Shown: one piece after another, positions 13,295 through 13,963 of the stretch | Layout of the letters: each line of letters begins with the position of its first letter | How positions within the stretch are numbered: the stretch's first letter is position 1 | From: Acholeplasmatales bacterium | GTDB taxonomy: Bacteria; Bacillota_I; Bacilli_A; Acholeplasmatales; Anaeroplasmataceae | NCBI GenBank assembly: GCA_900767915.1 | Contig: CAAGAX010000044.1 | Span: 1 to 13,963, forward strand | Length of the DNA: 13,963 nt | Direction: 5' to 3' | Made by a program: the position numbers and the translations under genes | Notes under the pieces: model-generated | Databases searched by the model: none | What the model saw: only the letters and a program-made list of their open reading frames with translations | Told to the model about the DNA's origin: nothing

Positions 13295-13744
13295 CTATAA
13301 TAAATCCTTTAGATTCGCAAAAGCTGGATTAATTTTCTCTTCTTCTTCAATAACATCTTCTTCAACATAGCTTGTCTTAGAAGTAGACATAGGCTTATTA
13401 ATTAAAATATTTGTTAATATTGCTTCCTTAGTGTCTAATGTAATACCTTCAATATAAAAGGCATCTTCTATTGATTCATCCTTAGAGAATAGCTCTTCAG
13501 CATCTGCATTAATATTATAAGGAATCTCTTCAAGTGTGTTTGAATCCTCTAAAACTAAATCAATTTCAATATGAAATTGACATAAGTAGGTATTCTCTCC
13601 ACTTTCCTTAATGACTGTATGAACTTTACATAATGATGATGAAATGATATCCTCAAATCCATTTAATTCATTACTTAAATCCAATGTCTCATCAAAGGAC
13701 GAATTATTTCCAAGTTTCCTTAATTGAGCTAAAGTAAACTGCAT
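13295..13744 (-). CDS. yceD: YceD/DUF177 family protein
   Basis: This 149-residue acidic protein is slightly shorter than the usual 160-175. It shows the DUF177 layout: an N-terminal region with FDETLDLS, central beta strands (TYLCQFHIEIDLVLE), a DAEELFSKDES segment, and the C-terminal NPAFANLKDLL motif that ends the family. YceD proteins are encoded next to rpmF across bacteria and are linked to 23S rRNA or ribosome maturation; the molecular role is not certain. AGGTGA four bases before ATG 13744 and a consensus promoter right upstream set the start. It is the first gene of the cluster. Confidence 0.85.
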   Translation of the reverse strand: MQFTLAQLRKLGNNSSFDETLDLSNELNGFEDIISSSLCKVHTVIKESGENTYLCQFHIEIDLVLEDSNTLEEIPYNINADAEELFSKDESIEDAFYIEGITLDTKEAILTNILINKPMSTSKTSYVEEDVIEEEEKINPAFANLKDLL

Positions 13745-13764
13745 AAAATCACCTCAGCATTACC

Positions 13765-13793
13765 ATTATAATGATTTTAATATCTATTGTCAA
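13765..13793 (-). promoter_or_regulatory. Promoter of the yceD-rpmF-rsmH cluster
   Basis: On the minus strand TTGACA (13788-13793), a 17-nt spacer and TATAAT (13765-13770) form a consensus sigma-A promoter. The -10 is 20 nt before the yceD start codon, so the leader is very short. This strength fits a ribosomal protein gene. Confidence 0.9.
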
Positions 13794-13800
13794 GAAAAAA

Positions 13801-13950
13801 TTAACTTAAAGATATATATCTTCTGACTGCTCCCACAGGCAAGCCTGTGGGGTTCTGATTGCCAAGTGTAGCTTGTAATCGTACACCATTCTCAGGCTTT
13901 GGAGTTACAAGTGTAAATCTATTTGAATCAGGACTTTTATTACCAAGCGG
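13801..13950 (-). other. GC-richer open frame of unknown origin, no start codon
   Basis: A 49-codon minus-strand frame reads PLGNKSPDSNRFTLVTPKP, then ENGVRLQATLGNQNPTGL and PVGAVRRYISLS to a TAA at 13801-13803; it is closed upstream by TGA at 13951-13953. It is clearly less AT-rich than its neighbours and holds a near-perfect palindrome (CCCACAGGC 13832-13840 and GCCTGTGGG 13843-13851). I do not recognise the product. It could be the decayed 3' end of a mobile-element gene or of an ordinary gene lying right of the window. It ends just upstream of the yceD promoter. Confidence 0.35.
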
Positions 13951-13963
13951 TCAAACGACCACA

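Overview
The window looks like a chromosomal segment of a low-GC, Gram-positive-type bacterium (Bacilli, possibly close to the Mollicutes or Erysipelotrichia, such as AT-rich gut lineages). The evidence is the very AT-rich codon use of several genes, sigma-A promoters with TTGACA/TATAAT boxes, GGAGG ribosome binding sites, an HrcA/CIRCE-type operator before clpB, a ClpB without its N-terminal domain (typical of Mollicutes), and the gene order yceD-rpmF-rsmH. TGA serves as a stop and Trp is written TGG, so this is not a Mycoplasma/Spiroplasma code. I ran no database search; all assignments are from sequence motifs.

Positions 1 to about 5530 are less AT-rich and read as an accessory island. At the left edge, a leftward promoter and ribosome binding site point to a gene outside the window. 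A strong rightward promoter leads into a roughly 200-nt leader with a five-codon ORF (MYSNF) whose stop codon runs into an intrinsic terminator. Behind it lie a small lipoprotein (PrcB-like pattern) and a secreted cysteine-peptidase-like protein with two C-terminal PPC-like Ca-binding domains. A WYL-domain regulator and a broken leucine-rich-repeat gene follow on the other strand.

Positions about 5530 to 8512 are extremely AT-rich and on the minus strand. A GH105-type glycoside hydrolase lipoprotein overlaps tag (3-methyladenine DNA glycosylase I), which overlaps by ATGA the first 17 codons of a PHP-domain phosphatase. The PHP gene is cut exactly where the composition changes, so this marks one end of the island. 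Upstream is a decayed AlbA/RecG-like winged-helix gene fragment.

Positions 8513 to 11258 hold a hairpin-rich gene-free stretch, tRNA-Cys(GCA) with its own promoter and terminator (minus strand), and divergently clpB with a CIRCE-like operator overlapping its -35 box and a terminator behind it.

Positions 11259 to 13963 hold a gene-poor gap, then a minus-strand housekeeping cluster: yceD, rpmF, a hairpin terminator, rsmH, and a small membrane protein ending at another terminator. The far right edge carries a GC-richer short open frame that I could not identify.

The most interesting candidate system is the leader-peptide-controlled lipoprotein/secreted protease pair on the left island, followed by the island junction inside the PHP gene.
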